Positions 6,909 to 15,303 of a stretch of 36,409 nt of DNA are shown here, in pieces. Position 1 is the first letter of the stretch; the number at the start of each line of letters is the position of its first letter. This DNA is from Ruminococcus sp. Its GTDB lineage: Bacteria; Bacillota; Clostridia; Oscillospirales; Ruminococcaceae. The position numbers were made by a program, and so were the translations under genes. Under the pieces are notes generated by a model. The model did no database searches, had not been told where the DNA came from, and saw only the letters and a program-made list of their open reading frames with translations. Where the stretch lies: assembly GCA_029055625.1 (NCBI GenBank), contig JAIDCY010000101.1:1-36409 (forward strand), in the 5' to 3' direction.

Positions 6909-8566
6909 TCCATAACATATTTTTTTAATTCATCTCTTGCGGTATCAAGTATTAAATTACTCGGATTATCTCCGCCGATAATTCTTGCAATTTCAGAAAC
7001 TTTGCCGTCAAAGTCAAGCTGTATTACGTCCGTTTCCGTACGTTCGCCGACCGTTTTCTTCTCGATAAGCAAATGATTATCCGCCATAACCGCTATCTGT
7101 GACAGGTGCGTAACACATATCACCTGATGCATCTTACCTGTTTCACGTAATTTTATACCTATTTTCTGAGCGGTTTTACCACTTACTCCGGTGTCTATCT
7201 CGTCGAAAATCATAGTAGGTATGTTATCACGTCCGGCTATGACGCTTTTCAATGCTAACATTATTCTCGACAGTTCACCGCCTGATGCTATTTTTGATAT
7301 TGGTTTCAATGCTTCACCCTTATTTGCGGATATGAGAAATTCCACGCTGTCCATACCATTGACAGTCAGTTTTCCCTTTTCGTGCCGTACCTCTATTATG
7401 ACGTCCGGCATATTAAGAAATTCCAGCTCTTCCGTTACCCTTTCGGCGAATTTCTTTCCGAGTTCCTCCCTGTAGTCGTAAAGTTCCCTTGCCCTTTCCG
7501 TTACGGTATGCAGTAAATTCTCTTTTTTCCGGTTCAGTTCGGCTATCTCAGTAGCGGAACTCTCATACTTCGTTATTTCCGAGCAGGCATTATTATACAT
7601 CTCGATAAGTCCGTTACAATCCCTTGCGTACTTACGTTTGAGTTTATTTATCGTACTTAATCTTGTACCGAGATAATCTAACCGCTGACCGTCAAGTTCT
7701 ATCTCATCAGCAAGATTTTCGAGTTCGGAAGATATATCCGCAATCTCAATCTCTACCGCTGAAAGTCTTTCGTAAAGCGTATTGAGTTCCTTATTATCTG
7801 CGATATATCTTGAAATCTCAAACTCCGCACTCGCTATCATATCATTGGCGGTATCCTCCCCCGTGATACTCTGTACGGCGTTTTTTATCGCAATTATCAA
7901 CGTTTCCGCACTCTTTGCGGTTTCATACTCTTTCTGAAGTGTTTCGTCCTCATTTTCCGATAATTCAAGTTCTCCTATGTCATCTATTATCGCATTCAGG
8001 TAAACTGTCCGTTCCGTTCTGGACTGTTCAAATTTCCGCAGTTCGTTTAATTTCTTTGCGGTCTGCTGTAGTTCACGGAAAGATTCCCTGTAATTTTCAA
8101 GAAACGTATTATCCGTACCGAAATCGTCGAGTACCTGTAAATGTCTGTCACTGTCAAGGAGCACCTGATTATCATGCTGACCGTGTATGTTTATCAGCAT
8201 AGACCCGATTTCCTTCAGCAGTGATGCGGAGGCTGTACGGTGATTTATCCGTGCGATACTCCTTCCGTCAGAACCTATTTCACGTGTAAGCGTTATTTCA
8301 TCATTTTCATGTGCTATACCGAGTTCGTCGAGATATGCCGTTATATTTCCGTCAAGTTCCGTAAATAATGCCGTTATAACCGCCTTATCGCAACCTGTCC
8401 GCACTATATCCTTACTGCATCGCCGTCCGAGTACAGCATTTATACCGTTTATCAGTATAGACTTACCTGCTCCCGTCTCGCCTGTAAAGACGTTAAGTTT
8501 ACTGGTCAGTGGTATTACTGCCTCTTTTATTACCGCAAGATTTTTTATATATATTTCCCTTAACAT
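6905..8566 (-). CDS. recN: DNA repair ATPase RecN
   Basis: A 553-residue SMC-like ATPase that acts at DNA double-strand breaks. Walker A GETGAGKS is near residue 30. Long coiled-coil arms occupy about 150-360. The signature ASGGELSR and the Walker B stretch MIFDEIDTGVSG are in the C-terminal half. The frame is open 34 codons further upstream, but that part overlaps argR. MLREIYIKNLAVIKE is the family start, giving ATG at 8566 with a GGGGGGA site in the argR end. Gene order argR-recN is typical of Firmicutes; the spacing is four bases. Confidence 0.95.
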   Translation of the reverse strand: MLREIYIKNLAVIKEAVIPLTSKLNVFTGETGAGKSILINGINAVLGRRCSKDIVRTGCDKAVITALFTELDGNITAYLDELGIAHENDEITLTREIGSDGRSIARINHRTASASLLKEIGSMLINIHGQHDNQVLLDSDRHLQVLDDFGTDNTFLENYRESFRELQQTAKKLNELRKFEQSRTERTVYLNAIIDDIGELELSENEDETLQKEYETAKSAETLIIAIKNAVQSITGEDTANDMIASAEFEISRYIADNKELNTLYERLSAVEIEIADISSELENLADEIELDGQRLDYLGTRLSTINKLKRKYARDCNGLIEMYNNACSEITKYESSATEIAELNRKKENLLHTVTERARELYDYREELGKKFAERVTEELEFLNMPDVIIEVRHEKGKLTVNGMDSVEFLISANKGEALKPISKIASGGELSRIMLALKSVIAGRDNIPTMIFDEIDTGVSGKTAQKIGIKLRETGKMHQVICVTHLSQIAVMADNHLLIEKKTVGERTETDVIQLDFDGKVSEIARIIGGDNPSNLILDTARDELKKYVME

Positions 8567-8570
8567 TTTT

Positions 8571-9020
8571 CTATGAGTTCCCCCCTGTGAAAAGTTCACT
8601 CCGGAATTTTTTTGAAAGTCTTTTTGCATCCGCTTCACTGCGTACCAGTATAAAAATAGTATCGTCACCGGCTATAGTTCCTACTACACCCTCGTGATTT
8701 ACTGCATCTATCGCCACACAAGTCCCCTGTGCCATACCGGCTCTGCATTTCAGTACAATTGTATTCATTGCGTAATCTACTGATATTACCGCCTCCGCAA
8801 AGAAATTTTTTTCCTCTACCGCTTCCGGTGGAAGTGTGTATCTGTAATTACCGTCGTTATCACGCTGTTTTACAAGTGAAAGATGTTGTATATCCCTCGA
8901 AAGCGTAGCCTGTGTAGTCCTGATTCCTCTTTCCGCAAGCAGTTCTATCAGTACTTCCTGTGTGGAAACCGGTTTTTCATTTATTATTTCAAGTATTATT
9001 TCATGTCTGTTATTTTTCAT
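8571..9020 (-). CDS. argR: Arginine repressor ArgR
   Basis: A 149-residue transcription regulator that forms arginine-dependent hexamers and controls arginine synthesis and breakdown. The winged helix-turn-helix domain (about 1-70) contains the recognition helix TQATLSRDIQ. The C-terminal oligomerisation domain has the arginine-binding stretch GTIAGDDTIFI. The length matches the family. The start has TAGGAG eight bases upstream. It sits between nadK and recN as in most Clostridia. No arginine gene lies in the window. Confidence 0.95.
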   Translation of the reverse strand: MKNNRHEIILEIINEKPVSTQEVLIELLAERGIRTTQATLSRDIQHLSLVKQRDNDGNYRYTLPPEAVEEKNFFAEAVISVDYAMNTIVLKCRAGMAQGTCVAIDAVNHEGVVGTIAGDDTIFILVRSEADAKRLSKKFRSELFTGGNS

Positions 9021-9030
9021 AAAAAAACTC

Positions 9031-9885
9031 CTACTTTATGGGTTTACACAACTTCCGGCAAAGCGATTCATGAAAAGAATTTCCTACCACATTCACAAAC
9101 CGGATATTATTTTTTCCACGTCCGATTTCTATTGACTGGTCTTTTTCAAGTTGTATATGTCTTTCACCGTCAACACTTATCACCATGTACTCACCATTAC
9201 GTGTACGGCTTGTCAATGTTAGTTTCCGGCACGACGAAAATAATGTAGTTCTCGAAAATAACGAGTGCGGACATATCTGTGTCATCTCGATACACTCCAA
9301 ATCCGGTTCTATTACAGGACCTCCGGCAGATAATGCGTATGCTGTAGACCCTGACGGCGTACTGAACAGTACACCATCCGCCCTGTATCTGCCAACAAGA
9401 TAGCCGTCTGAATACACTTCAAAATCGCATATCCGGAAACTTCCTGAACGTGCGGAAACTTCATTCAGTGCGGTATACGTTACCTGTCTTCCGTTTTCCG
9501 TACAGGTTAAATCAAGGGTCATTCTCTCCGATATTTCATAATCACCGGTCTTCAGTAATTCCAGTTTATCTAACTGGTCGGCTTCCAGACCTGCCATAAA
9601 TCCGAGCGTACCCGTATTTATCCCGAGAAGTTTTGTATCCGTACCCATAAGCAACTGCGAACATCTTAAAATAGTACCGTCTCCGCCTATCGCTATTACA
9701 AAATCTGCCGTCCGGACTGATTTCTTTATATCTTCAAATCTCACAAATGACTTATCCGAAAATTCTTCCCTGTACTTCTCACTTACGCAAACCTCTATTC
9801 CGTATCTGTTCAGTACGTCACAGGTCTCCCTCGCACACTTCAGGGCGTTTTTTTTCTGAAAATTAGGGTATAATGCTACTATCAT
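9031..9885 (-). CDS. nadK: NAD kinase
   Basis: A 284-residue cytoplasmic enzyme that phosphorylates NAD to NADP. It shows GGDGT (67-71), with the catalytic Asp69, then GTLGFMAG (92-99), the NE pair (141-142), and the glycine-rich STPSGSTAYALSAGGP (175-190). The ribosome site AAGGAG lies in the end of tlyA, seven bases upstream in the same operon. The residues after GGP are normal for the family. No oddities seen. Confidence 0.95.
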   Translation of the reverse strand: MIVALYPNFQKKNALKCARETCDVLNRYGIEVCVSEKYREEFSDKSFVRFEDIKKSVRTADFVIAIGGDGTILRCSQLLMGTDTKLLGINTGTLGFMAGLEADQLDKLELLKTGDYEISERMTLDLTCTENGRQVTYTALNEVSARSGSFRICDFEVYSDGYLVGRYRADGVLFSTPSGSTAYALSAGGPVIEPDLECIEMTQICPHSLFSRTTLFSSCRKLTLTSRTRNGEYMVISVDGERHIQLEKDQSIEIGRGKNNIRFVNVVGNSFHESLCRKLCKPIK

Positions 9886-9892
9886 AATAAAA

Positions 9893-10684
9893 CTACTCCT
9901 TTAGACTACTGAAAGAATTTTCAACAAGTTTCCTGAAATCACGTACTACTGGTATTCCGGATTCTTTCCGGAGATATGCGAGATATTCAATATTTCCGCT
10001 TCCACCTCGCACCGGTGAAAATGTATAATCTATTACCGTAAGACCGTTACTATATATTGCGGTATCAATTTCCGATAATACACGTTCATGAACTTTTTTA
10101 TCACGGACTATCCCATGTTTACCGATAAATTTTCTGCCTGCCTCGAACTGTGGTTTAATAAGTACTACCACTTCCGCACACGGTTTTAACAACCGGCTTA
10201 TTTCCGGAAGTATCATTTTCAGCGATATAAACGAAACATCCGCTGATATGAAATCTATATCGCAACTTAACATTTCCGGCGTTACTTTCCGGATATCCGT
10301 ATTTTCCATGTTTATTACCCTGTCGTCATTACGTAACGTTTCCGCTAACTGTCCGTGTCCGACGTCGACGGCGTAAACTTTTTCCGCTCCGTGTTTCAGC
10401 ATGAAATCTGTAAATCCACCTGTTGACGCTCCTATATCAAGACAGGTTTTCCCTGTGAAATCAATTCCGAAATATTCCGTTGCCTTCCCGATTTTTAACG
10501 CACCCCGTCCGACGTATTTTTCCTGCTCCGAAGATTCTATCACATCTTCCGCACTTACTTCATAAGACGCTTTTTTTACTGTTTTTCCGTTGACGGTCAC
10601 ACAGCCGGATTTTATCATTTCTTTCGCACGCTCTCTGCTCCGTGCGATTCCTCTTGTCACTATCTCCGTATCAAGTCTCGCCAT
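9893..10684 (-). CDS. tlyA: TlyA-family rRNA 2'-O-methyltransferase
   Basis: A 263-residue protein. The N-terminal S4 RNA-binding domain (about 3-62) starts MARLDTEIVTRGIARSRERA. It is followed by an FtsJ/RrmJ-type methyltransferase domain with the SAM motif CLDIGASTGGFTDF (81-94), DVGHGQL, and VVLIKPQFEAGR. TlyA proteins methylate cytidine ribose in 16S/23S rRNA; some are called haemolysins by old name only. It overlaps dxs by 14 bases, and the dxs-tlyA-nadK-argR-recN order is conserved in Clostridia. Confidence 0.92.
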   Translation of the reverse strand: MARLDTEIVTRGIARSRERAKEMIKSGCVTVNGKTVKKASYEVSAEDVIESSEQEKYVGRGALKIGKATEYFGIDFTGKTCLDIGASTGGFTDFMLKHGAEKVYAVDVGHGQLAETLRNDDRVINMENTDIRKVTPEMLSCDIDFISADVSFISLKMILPEISRLLKPCAEVVVLIKPQFEAGRKFIGKHGIVRDKKVHERVLSEIDTAIYSNGLTVIDYTFSPVRGGSGNIEYLAYLRKESGIPVVRDFRKLVENSFSSLKE

Positions 10685-12569
10685 TGGTTTTACTCCCGTT
10701 CCGGATATATTCTACCATTTTATCACTCGTCAGACCTAATTTTTCAAGGCTTGACCTCACAGATGCCTGCCGTACGTAATTCTCAACGGTAACCCTGCTG
10801 TAATCGCCTTTGTAGCCGTTTTCCACAAGTCTGCAACCGTATTTCTCTGAAATACTTCCGTTTCCTATAGATTCCTCAAAAAATACAATCCGTTTATATC
10901 CGCCGATTTCTCCGATAATATCACGGTCTATCGGGTATATTTTCGTAAGCTTCAGAATATCGCAGTTTATACCGTCGCCGTTTAGTATGCCTTGTGCCTT
11001 GTAAGCCTCATTATAAAGCCTGCCATATGTTATTATAAGGGTATCGCTTTTGCCGTTACGCATAAAAAGATATTCCGTATTCAGACAGTCACGGTTGAAA
11101 TCTACTTCCTCCGCACCTCTCGGGTATCTTACCGCCGTGAGATGCTTATTTGTATATATCGCCTTCTTCATACATAATTTTAACTCTTCGTAACACGACG
11201 GTGAATATATTACAGTTTCCGGAATACTCGTCAACATGGGTACGTCGAAAATCCCCTGATGCGTTTCACCGTCCTCACCGACTACTCCGGCACGGTCTAT
11301 ACACAGAATTATATGCAGTCTGCCTATAGAAATATCATGTATCAACTGGTCATACGAACGTTGCAGAAAACTCGAATACACCGCAAAGACCGGTATCTGT
11401 CCCATTTTCGCAAGTCCGCCACAAAACGTTACGGCGTGCTGTTCTGCTATGCCGACGTCATAAAAACGCTTCGGAAATCTCTTACTGAAAAACTGTAAGC
11501 CTGTACCGTATTTCATAGCGGCGGTGACCGCACATATACGGTCATCTCTCTCCGCAAGCCGTACAAGTTCCCTGCCGAATACGGTAGAGTAACATTTATC
11601 CGCCGAAACTTCCGGATTGCCTGTTTCAATATCAAATTTCGATATACCATGATATTCTCCGGGGTTATTTTCCGCCGGTATATAGCCCTTTCCCTTTTTC
11701 GTCTTTACGTGTATAACTACCGGTTTATGATAATATTTTGCTTTTTTCATAATTTTTTCGAGTTCTGAAAGATTATGACCGTCTACCAGTCCTAAATATA
11801 CGAATCCCATATTTTCAAATAATGAACTCCGGTCAAGTATTTTCGCTTTTACAACGTCTTTGGTTGTCTTTATCCCTTTCGCTACCGGCTTACCCAGTAC
11901 CGGTATGGCATTAAGAGTATCTTTTACGTTCTTCTTTGTGGATATATACTGTTCGGAATTACTTAAATTAGTAAGATGTTTTGCCAACGCCCCGACGTTC
12001 CGTGAAATCGACATATCATTATCGTTAAGAATCACTATCAGATTACTTTTCCGCTCCTTACCGGCATTATTCATAGCCTCGTAGAACATTCCGCCGGTCA
12101 TTGCACCGTCTCCGATTACCGCTATTGTATAATTTTCCTTCCCCTGCAACTTCATAGCCTCCGCAATCCCACACGCTACCGAGACTGACGTGCTACTATG
12201 TCCGGCAATGTAAATATCGTGTGGCGATTCGTCCGGCTTCGGAAATCCGGAAATCCCACCTTCCTTCCGTATGGTGGAAAACTTTTCCGCACGTCCGGTA
12301 AGAATTTTATGCACATAACTCTGATGACCTACATCCCATATGATTTTGTCGTCTGGTGAACTGAAATTCCGGTGAATTGCCATTGTCAACTCCACAACAC
12401 CTAAGTTTGAGGCAAGATGTCCGCCGTTATTAGATATTGTGGAAATAAGCATCTCACGTATCTTTCCGCAAAGATTCTCGCACTGTTTTAAAGACAGTTT
12501 CCGTAAATCTTCCGGCAATCTGAGTTCAGACAGATTAATTTCTGTATCTTTTTTTTCGTATTCATTCAT
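10671..12569 (-). CDS. dxs: 1-deoxy-D-xylulose-5-phosphate synthase
   Basis: A 632-residue thiamine diphosphate enzyme that joins pyruvate and glyceraldehyde 3-phosphate, the first step of the MEP isoprenoid pathway. It has His51 in NNGGHLASNLG, the TPP/Mg motif GDGAMTGG (153-160) with NNAGK, a transketolase central domain with IAEQHAVTF, and VGEDGETHQG. Length is normal. A normally spaced ribosome site is missing: the nearest is AAGGAG at 12605-12610, 35 bases from the ATG, with a palindromic hairpin between. It adjoins ispA, which uses the pathway products. Confidence 0.95.
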   Translation of the reverse strand: MNEYEKKDTEINLSELRLPEDLRKLSLKQCENLCGKIREMLISTISNNGGHLASNLGVVELTMAIHRNFSSPDDKIIWDVGHQSYVHKILTGRAEKFSTIRKEGGISGFPKPDESPHDIYIAGHSSTSVSVACGIAEAMKLQGKENYTIAVIGDGAMTGGMFYEAMNNAGKERKSNLIVILNDNDMSISRNVGALAKHLTNLSNSEQYISTKKNVKDTLNAIPVLGKPVAKGIKTTKDVVKAKILDRSSLFENMGFVYLGLVDGHNLSELEKIMKKAKYYHKPVVIHVKTKKGKGYIPAENNPGEYHGISKFDIETGNPEVSADKCYSTVFGRELVRLAERDDRICAVTAAMKYGTGLQFFSKRFPKRFYDVGIAEQHAVTFCGGLAKMGQIPVFAVYSSFLQRSYDQLIHDISIGRLHIILCIDRAGVVGEDGETHQGIFDVPMLTSIPETVIYSPSCYEELKLCMKKAIYTNKHLTAVRYPRGAEEVDFNRDCLNTEYLFMRNGKSDTLIITYGRLYNEAYKAQGILNGDGINCDILKLTKIYPIDRDIIGEIGGYKRIVFFEESIGNGSISEKYGCRLVENGYKGDYSRVTVENYVRQASVRSSLEKLGLTSDKMVEYIRNGSKTNGET

Positions 12570-12579
12570 TTTATATTAT

Positions 12580-12601
12580 GCAGAAAAAAATTTTTTTCTG
12601 C
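12580..12601. promoter_or_regulatory. Perfect 22-base palindrome between the dxs Shine-Dalgarno and start codon
   Basis: GCAG, seven A, seven T, CTGC: every base of the 22 is matched. In the mRNA it can form a nine-pair stem with a four-base loop. On the minus strand AAGGAG (12610-12605) lies before it and the dxs ATG (12569) after it. Looping out the hairpin cuts the spacing from 35 to 13 bases. It might also act as a weak bidirectional terminator. Confidence 0.6.
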
Positions 12602-12614
12602 CTGCTCCTTTTGG

Positions 12615-13505
12615 TTAATTTTTTCTTTGCAAAAGTTTCTCCGTCAGTTCCGTAAGGAAACTGTTACCCCCTGTTTTTCCGAGACATTCAAGAGCTTCAA
12701 CTGTTATCCTGTCGGCTGTCTCCCGGGCTTTTTCCACACCGTAAAGCGTTACAAAAGTAGTTTTATTCTCCGCCTTATCGCTACCGGCTGGCTTTCCGAT
12801 TTCTTCCGTACTTGCGGTGACGTCAAGAATATCGTCGATAATCTGAAAAGCAAGTCCGAGTTTATAACCATATTCCGCCGAATTTTTAATTATTTCCTCG
12901 TCCGCACCGGCACATATACAACCCATCATACAGGATACCGCTATAAGCTGACCGGTCTTGTTACGGTACATATTACGGAGATTTTCAGCGTCGACGTCGT
13001 TTCTTGATTCGTTTTCAATGTCAATGACCTGTCCGCCTATCATACCTGATTTGCCTGTAGCCTTTGCGAGTACGGAAATTATTTTAATTTTCTGTTCGGG
13101 TGTCAGTTCCGTATCGTCGGCGATAATCTCAAACGGCAACACGGAAAGTGCATCACCGGCAAGTATCGCCATAGCCTCACCGTATGCCTTATGGCATGAC
13201 GGCTTACCACGTCTTAAATCGTCGTTGTCCATAGCCGGTAAATCGTCGTGTATCAGTGAAAACGTATGTATCATCTCGATACCACACGCCGGAGCTTTTG
13301 CCTTTCTGTAATCCGTACCCATTGCCTCGCAGAACGCCATTACTAATACCGGTCTGATACGTTTTCCGCCTGCACTCAATGAATAATTCATTGCTTCTAT
13401 CAGATGTTTCTGCGGTTCAGTATCTGCCGTCAGAATATTATACTCCGCAAGACTTTTTTCTGCATATTCAACATATTCTTTATATTTTTTATCGAATCCG
13501 TTCAT
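12615..13505 (-). CDS. ispA: Polyprenyl (farnesyl/geranylgeranyl) diphosphate synthase
   Basis: A 296-residue trans-prenyltransferase that condenses isopentenyl diphosphate with allylic diphosphates. It shows GGKRIRP (46-52), the first Asp-rich motif DDLPAMDNDD (87-96) with the four-residue spacing of bacterial FPP synthases, RRGKPSCH, and the second motif DDILD. Phe, not Tyr, sits five residues before the first Asp motif, so the product chain length (C15 or C20) is left open. It starts two bases after the TsaD-like gene and is followed by dxs, as in the standard nusB-xseAB-ispA-dxs order, though xseA and xseB are absent here. Confidence 0.92.
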   Translation of the reverse strand: MNGFDKKYKEYVEYAEKSLAEYNILTADTEPQKHLIEAMNYSLSAGGKRIRPVLVMAFCEAMGTDYRKAKAPACGIEMIHTFSLIHDDLPAMDNDDLRRGKPSCHKAYGEAMAILAGDALSVLPFEIIADDTELTPEQKIKIISVLAKATGKSGMIGGQVIDIENESRNDVDAENLRNMYRNKTGQLIAVSCMMGCICAGADEEIIKNSAEYGYKLGLAFQIIDDILDVTASTEEIGKPAGSDKAENKTTFVTLYGVEKARETADRITVEALECLGKTGGNSFLTELTEKLLQRKN

Positions 13506-13507
13506 TT

Positions 13508-14455
13508 TTATAAATCTCCATAACTTTTTAAATATCCGTATATCGCTACACCGGAAGCGTTATCGCATGAAAAATCCGGTTCTGCAAAATCAGCGTACTC
13601 AAACCGGGAAATAATTTTCTGTCTGATAATCTTATCCGACATTACCCCTCCTGCATATACAATCGGTACATCTCCGTAATTCCGGACAGCCTCGGCGGTC
13701 ATTGCGGTTACCGTTTCCGCTATCGTATCAAGACAGTATCCGGCTATATTTTCGGACGTTTCACCGTTTTCGAGCATCTGCTTACACTTATTCTCAAATC
13801 CCGACAGGCAACAATTACCGTCTTTTATGACCGGTCTTATTTTATAGTGACTATCTGCATTATAGGCGAGTTTTTCAAGTTCTATGCCACACGGAAATTT
13901 TAATCCTAACATAAGTCCCACACGGTCTACAAGCTGACCGGCTTTCAGGTCAAGTGACGTACCAATCTGTGTTATTCTGATAATATCAGTCTCCGACGGT
14001 TCACATAGCAGGCAATCCGTAGTACCACCGCTGACGTGAAATGCTATAAATTTTTCGTGAATCAGTACGAGCCTGTCCGTAGAATATAGTGCGGATAATA
14101 TGTGTCCGGTCTGGTGAGACGTACTATAAAACGGTATCTTATTTAACGCCGACAGTGTACGCCCTAAACCCTCACCACTCAGAAAACATGGCATATACGA
14201 ACCCTCAACATTCCGAGGTCTCACAGATGCGGTGACGGCTTTCAGATTCTTTACAGGATGTACGGTAAAAAGTTCTTCCGTCATTTCCGGTAACTGTCTC
14301 GTATGGTGAAATACGGCATCACTCTGTCGCAATCCGGCTGTACCCTCTTTTACTGGTAACAGTTTCTTCGACTGGTAAATTTTATTATTATCGCTATTGT
14401 ATACCGCTACAGATGTAGTGTAATTGCTTGTATCAATTCCGAGGAATTCAGCCAT
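13508..14455 (-). CDS. TsaD/Kae1-like M22 family protein (paralogue)
   Basis: A 315-residue protein of the ASKHA superfamily, TsaD/Kae1/Gcp branch. It has the N-terminal phosphate loop GIDTSNYTTS, the metal-binding HxxxH as HQTGH (114-118), FHVSGGTTD, YAGGVMSD and the C-terminal DNASGVA. It is shorter and more divergent than the usual 340-residue TsaD that makes t6A in tRNA, so it is probably a paralogue with its own, unknown job. The start MAEFLGIDTSNYTT at 14455 has CAGGAG upstream; an open extension to 14494 lies inside nusB and is rejected. It occupies the place of xseA/xseB. Confidence 0.85.
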   Translation of the reverse strand: MAEFLGIDTSNYTTSVAVYNSDNNKIYQSKKLLPVKEGTAGLRQSDAVFHHTRQLPEMTEELFTVHPVKNLKAVTASVRPRNVEGSYMPCFLSGEGLGRTLSALNKIPFYSTSHQTGHILSALYSTDRLVLIHEKFIAFHVSGGTTDCLLCEPSETDIIRITQIGTSLDLKAGQLVDRVGLMLGLKFPCGIELEKLAYNADSHYKIRPVIKDGNCCLSGFENKCKQMLENGETSENIAGYCLDTIAETVTAMTAEAVRNYGDVPIVYAGGVMSDKIIRQKIISRFEYADFAEPDFSCDNASGVAIYGYLKSYGDL

Positions 14456-14864
14456 TTTTATTTTCTCCTGATTTGCGGTCACGTGAAAATGCACCTAATA
14501 CGCCATTTATAAAAGAAACATCTTCCGGATATGTGTACTTCTCCGCAAGTTTTACCGCCTCACTTATTGCGATATTTACCGGTACTTTATCATCATAAAG
14601 TGCCTCAAAGACCGCTATTTCAAGTATCGCAAGATTTACTTTTGAAATCCTCTGTATAGCCCTTGACTTACTGTATCCGGAAATAATTTCTTCAATTTCC
14701 TTACTATGTTCCAACGTTCCGCCGACTATCTTCTTTACGTCGTCACTGACCGTTATTTCCTCTATCTCGTCGGCGATTTCATAGAGTTCATTTATATCAT
14801 CATCTCTTAAAAGGTGTTCAAACACCAGTATGAACGCATTTTCCCTTGTTTTACTTCTCGTCAT
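14448..14864 (-). CDS. nusB: Transcription antitermination factor NusB
   Basis: A 138-residue all-helical RNA-binding protein that joins NusE (S10) on boxA for rRNA antitermination. The N-terminus MTRSKTRENAFILVFEHLL and the C-terminal half with LAILEIAVFEALYDDKVPVNIAISEAVKLAEKY match the family, as does FINGVLGAF near the end. It overlaps the TsaD-like gene by eight bases and follows asp23 after 15 bases with an AGGAG ribosome site. Length is normal. Confidence 0.93.
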   Translation of the reverse strand: MTRSKTRENAFILVFEHLLRDDDINELYEIADEIEEITVSDDVKKIVGGTLEHSKEIEEIISGYSKSRAIQRISKVNLAILEIAVFEALYDDKVPVNIAISEAVKLAEKYTYPEDVSFINGVLGAFSRDRKSGENKNG

Positions 14865-14879
14865 TTTTAAATCTCCTTT

Positions 14880-15215
14880 TTATCCGAATACCGCACCGCT
14901 TATTATTACGTTTACACGTTCTACCGTCAGACCCGTGATTTTCCGTATCTTCTCCGTTACGGATTTCTGTACTTTTCCCGCAATCCTCCGGGACTTTCCG
15001 TTACCTACTATCTTTATTTTTACCTCGATAGTAACTGATTCATCATTCCTGATTATCTTTATCGGCGGATTATTCTTTATTTTACTGAATAAATTTTCCT
15101 CACCACCAAGACTTACCACACCTCTTACTTCCAGTGTGGCAAGTCTCGTTATAGTCATTATTACTTCATCTGATATTTCAAGTCTGCTGTTTACCTTGTC
15201 TTTTTCGACTTCCAT
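14880..15215 (-). CDS. Asp23/Gls24 family envelope stress protein
   Basis: A 111-residue Asp23/Gls24 domain protein, about 12-111: LEISDEVIMTITRLATLEVRGV, then SVTIEVKIKIV, and VERVNVIISG at the end. Such proteins are abundant, small and linked to the cell envelope in Firmicutes. Start: the frame opens at TTG (15221), directly against the GGAGG site, so ATG at 15215, six bases after GGAGG, is the real start. It lies between spoIIIAH and nusB as in most Clostridia, and has its own promoter. Confidence 0.9.
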   Translation of the reverse strand: MEVEKDKVNSRLEISDEVIMTITRLATLEVRGVVSLGGEENLFSKIKNNPPIKIIRNDESVTIEVKIKIVGNGKSRRIAGKVQKSVTEKIRKITGLTVERVNVIISGAVFG

Positions 15216-15251
15216 TTTCAACCTCCATATCTGTTATAATATTTAATTTAT

Positions 15252-15265
15252 GGTTCTTACGAACC
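15252..15265. promoter_or_regulatory. Short palindrome at the asp23 transcription start
   Basis: GGTTC TTAC GAACC: five-base arms around four bases, beginning a few bases after the expected start site of the promoter at 15275-15303. It is either an operator or a 5' mRNA hairpin. The half-site order is opposite to a Firmicutes LexA box. Confidence 0.35.
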
Positions 15266-15274
15266 TTATTATAT

Positions 15275-15303
15275 ATTATACCAAAAAATTTCAGTTTGTA
15301 CAA
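15275..15303 (-). promoter_or_regulatory. Sigma-A type promoter for asp23-nusB and downstream genes
   Basis: On the minus strand TTGTAC (15303-15298) and TATAAT (15280-15275) are 17 bases apart. The -35 starts one base after the spoIIIAH stop region. This lets the housekeeping genes from asp23 onward be expressed in vegetative cells, apart from the sporulation operon upstream. Confidence 0.75.

Noticed and set aside
8567-8668. N-terminal extension of RecN
   Set aside because: Lies in argR and precedes the family start MLREIYIKNLAV.
15252-15265. LexA-type SOS box at the asp23 start
   Set aside because: Half-sites are GTTC-N4-GAAC, the reverse of the Firmicutes GAAC-N4-GTTC arrangement.
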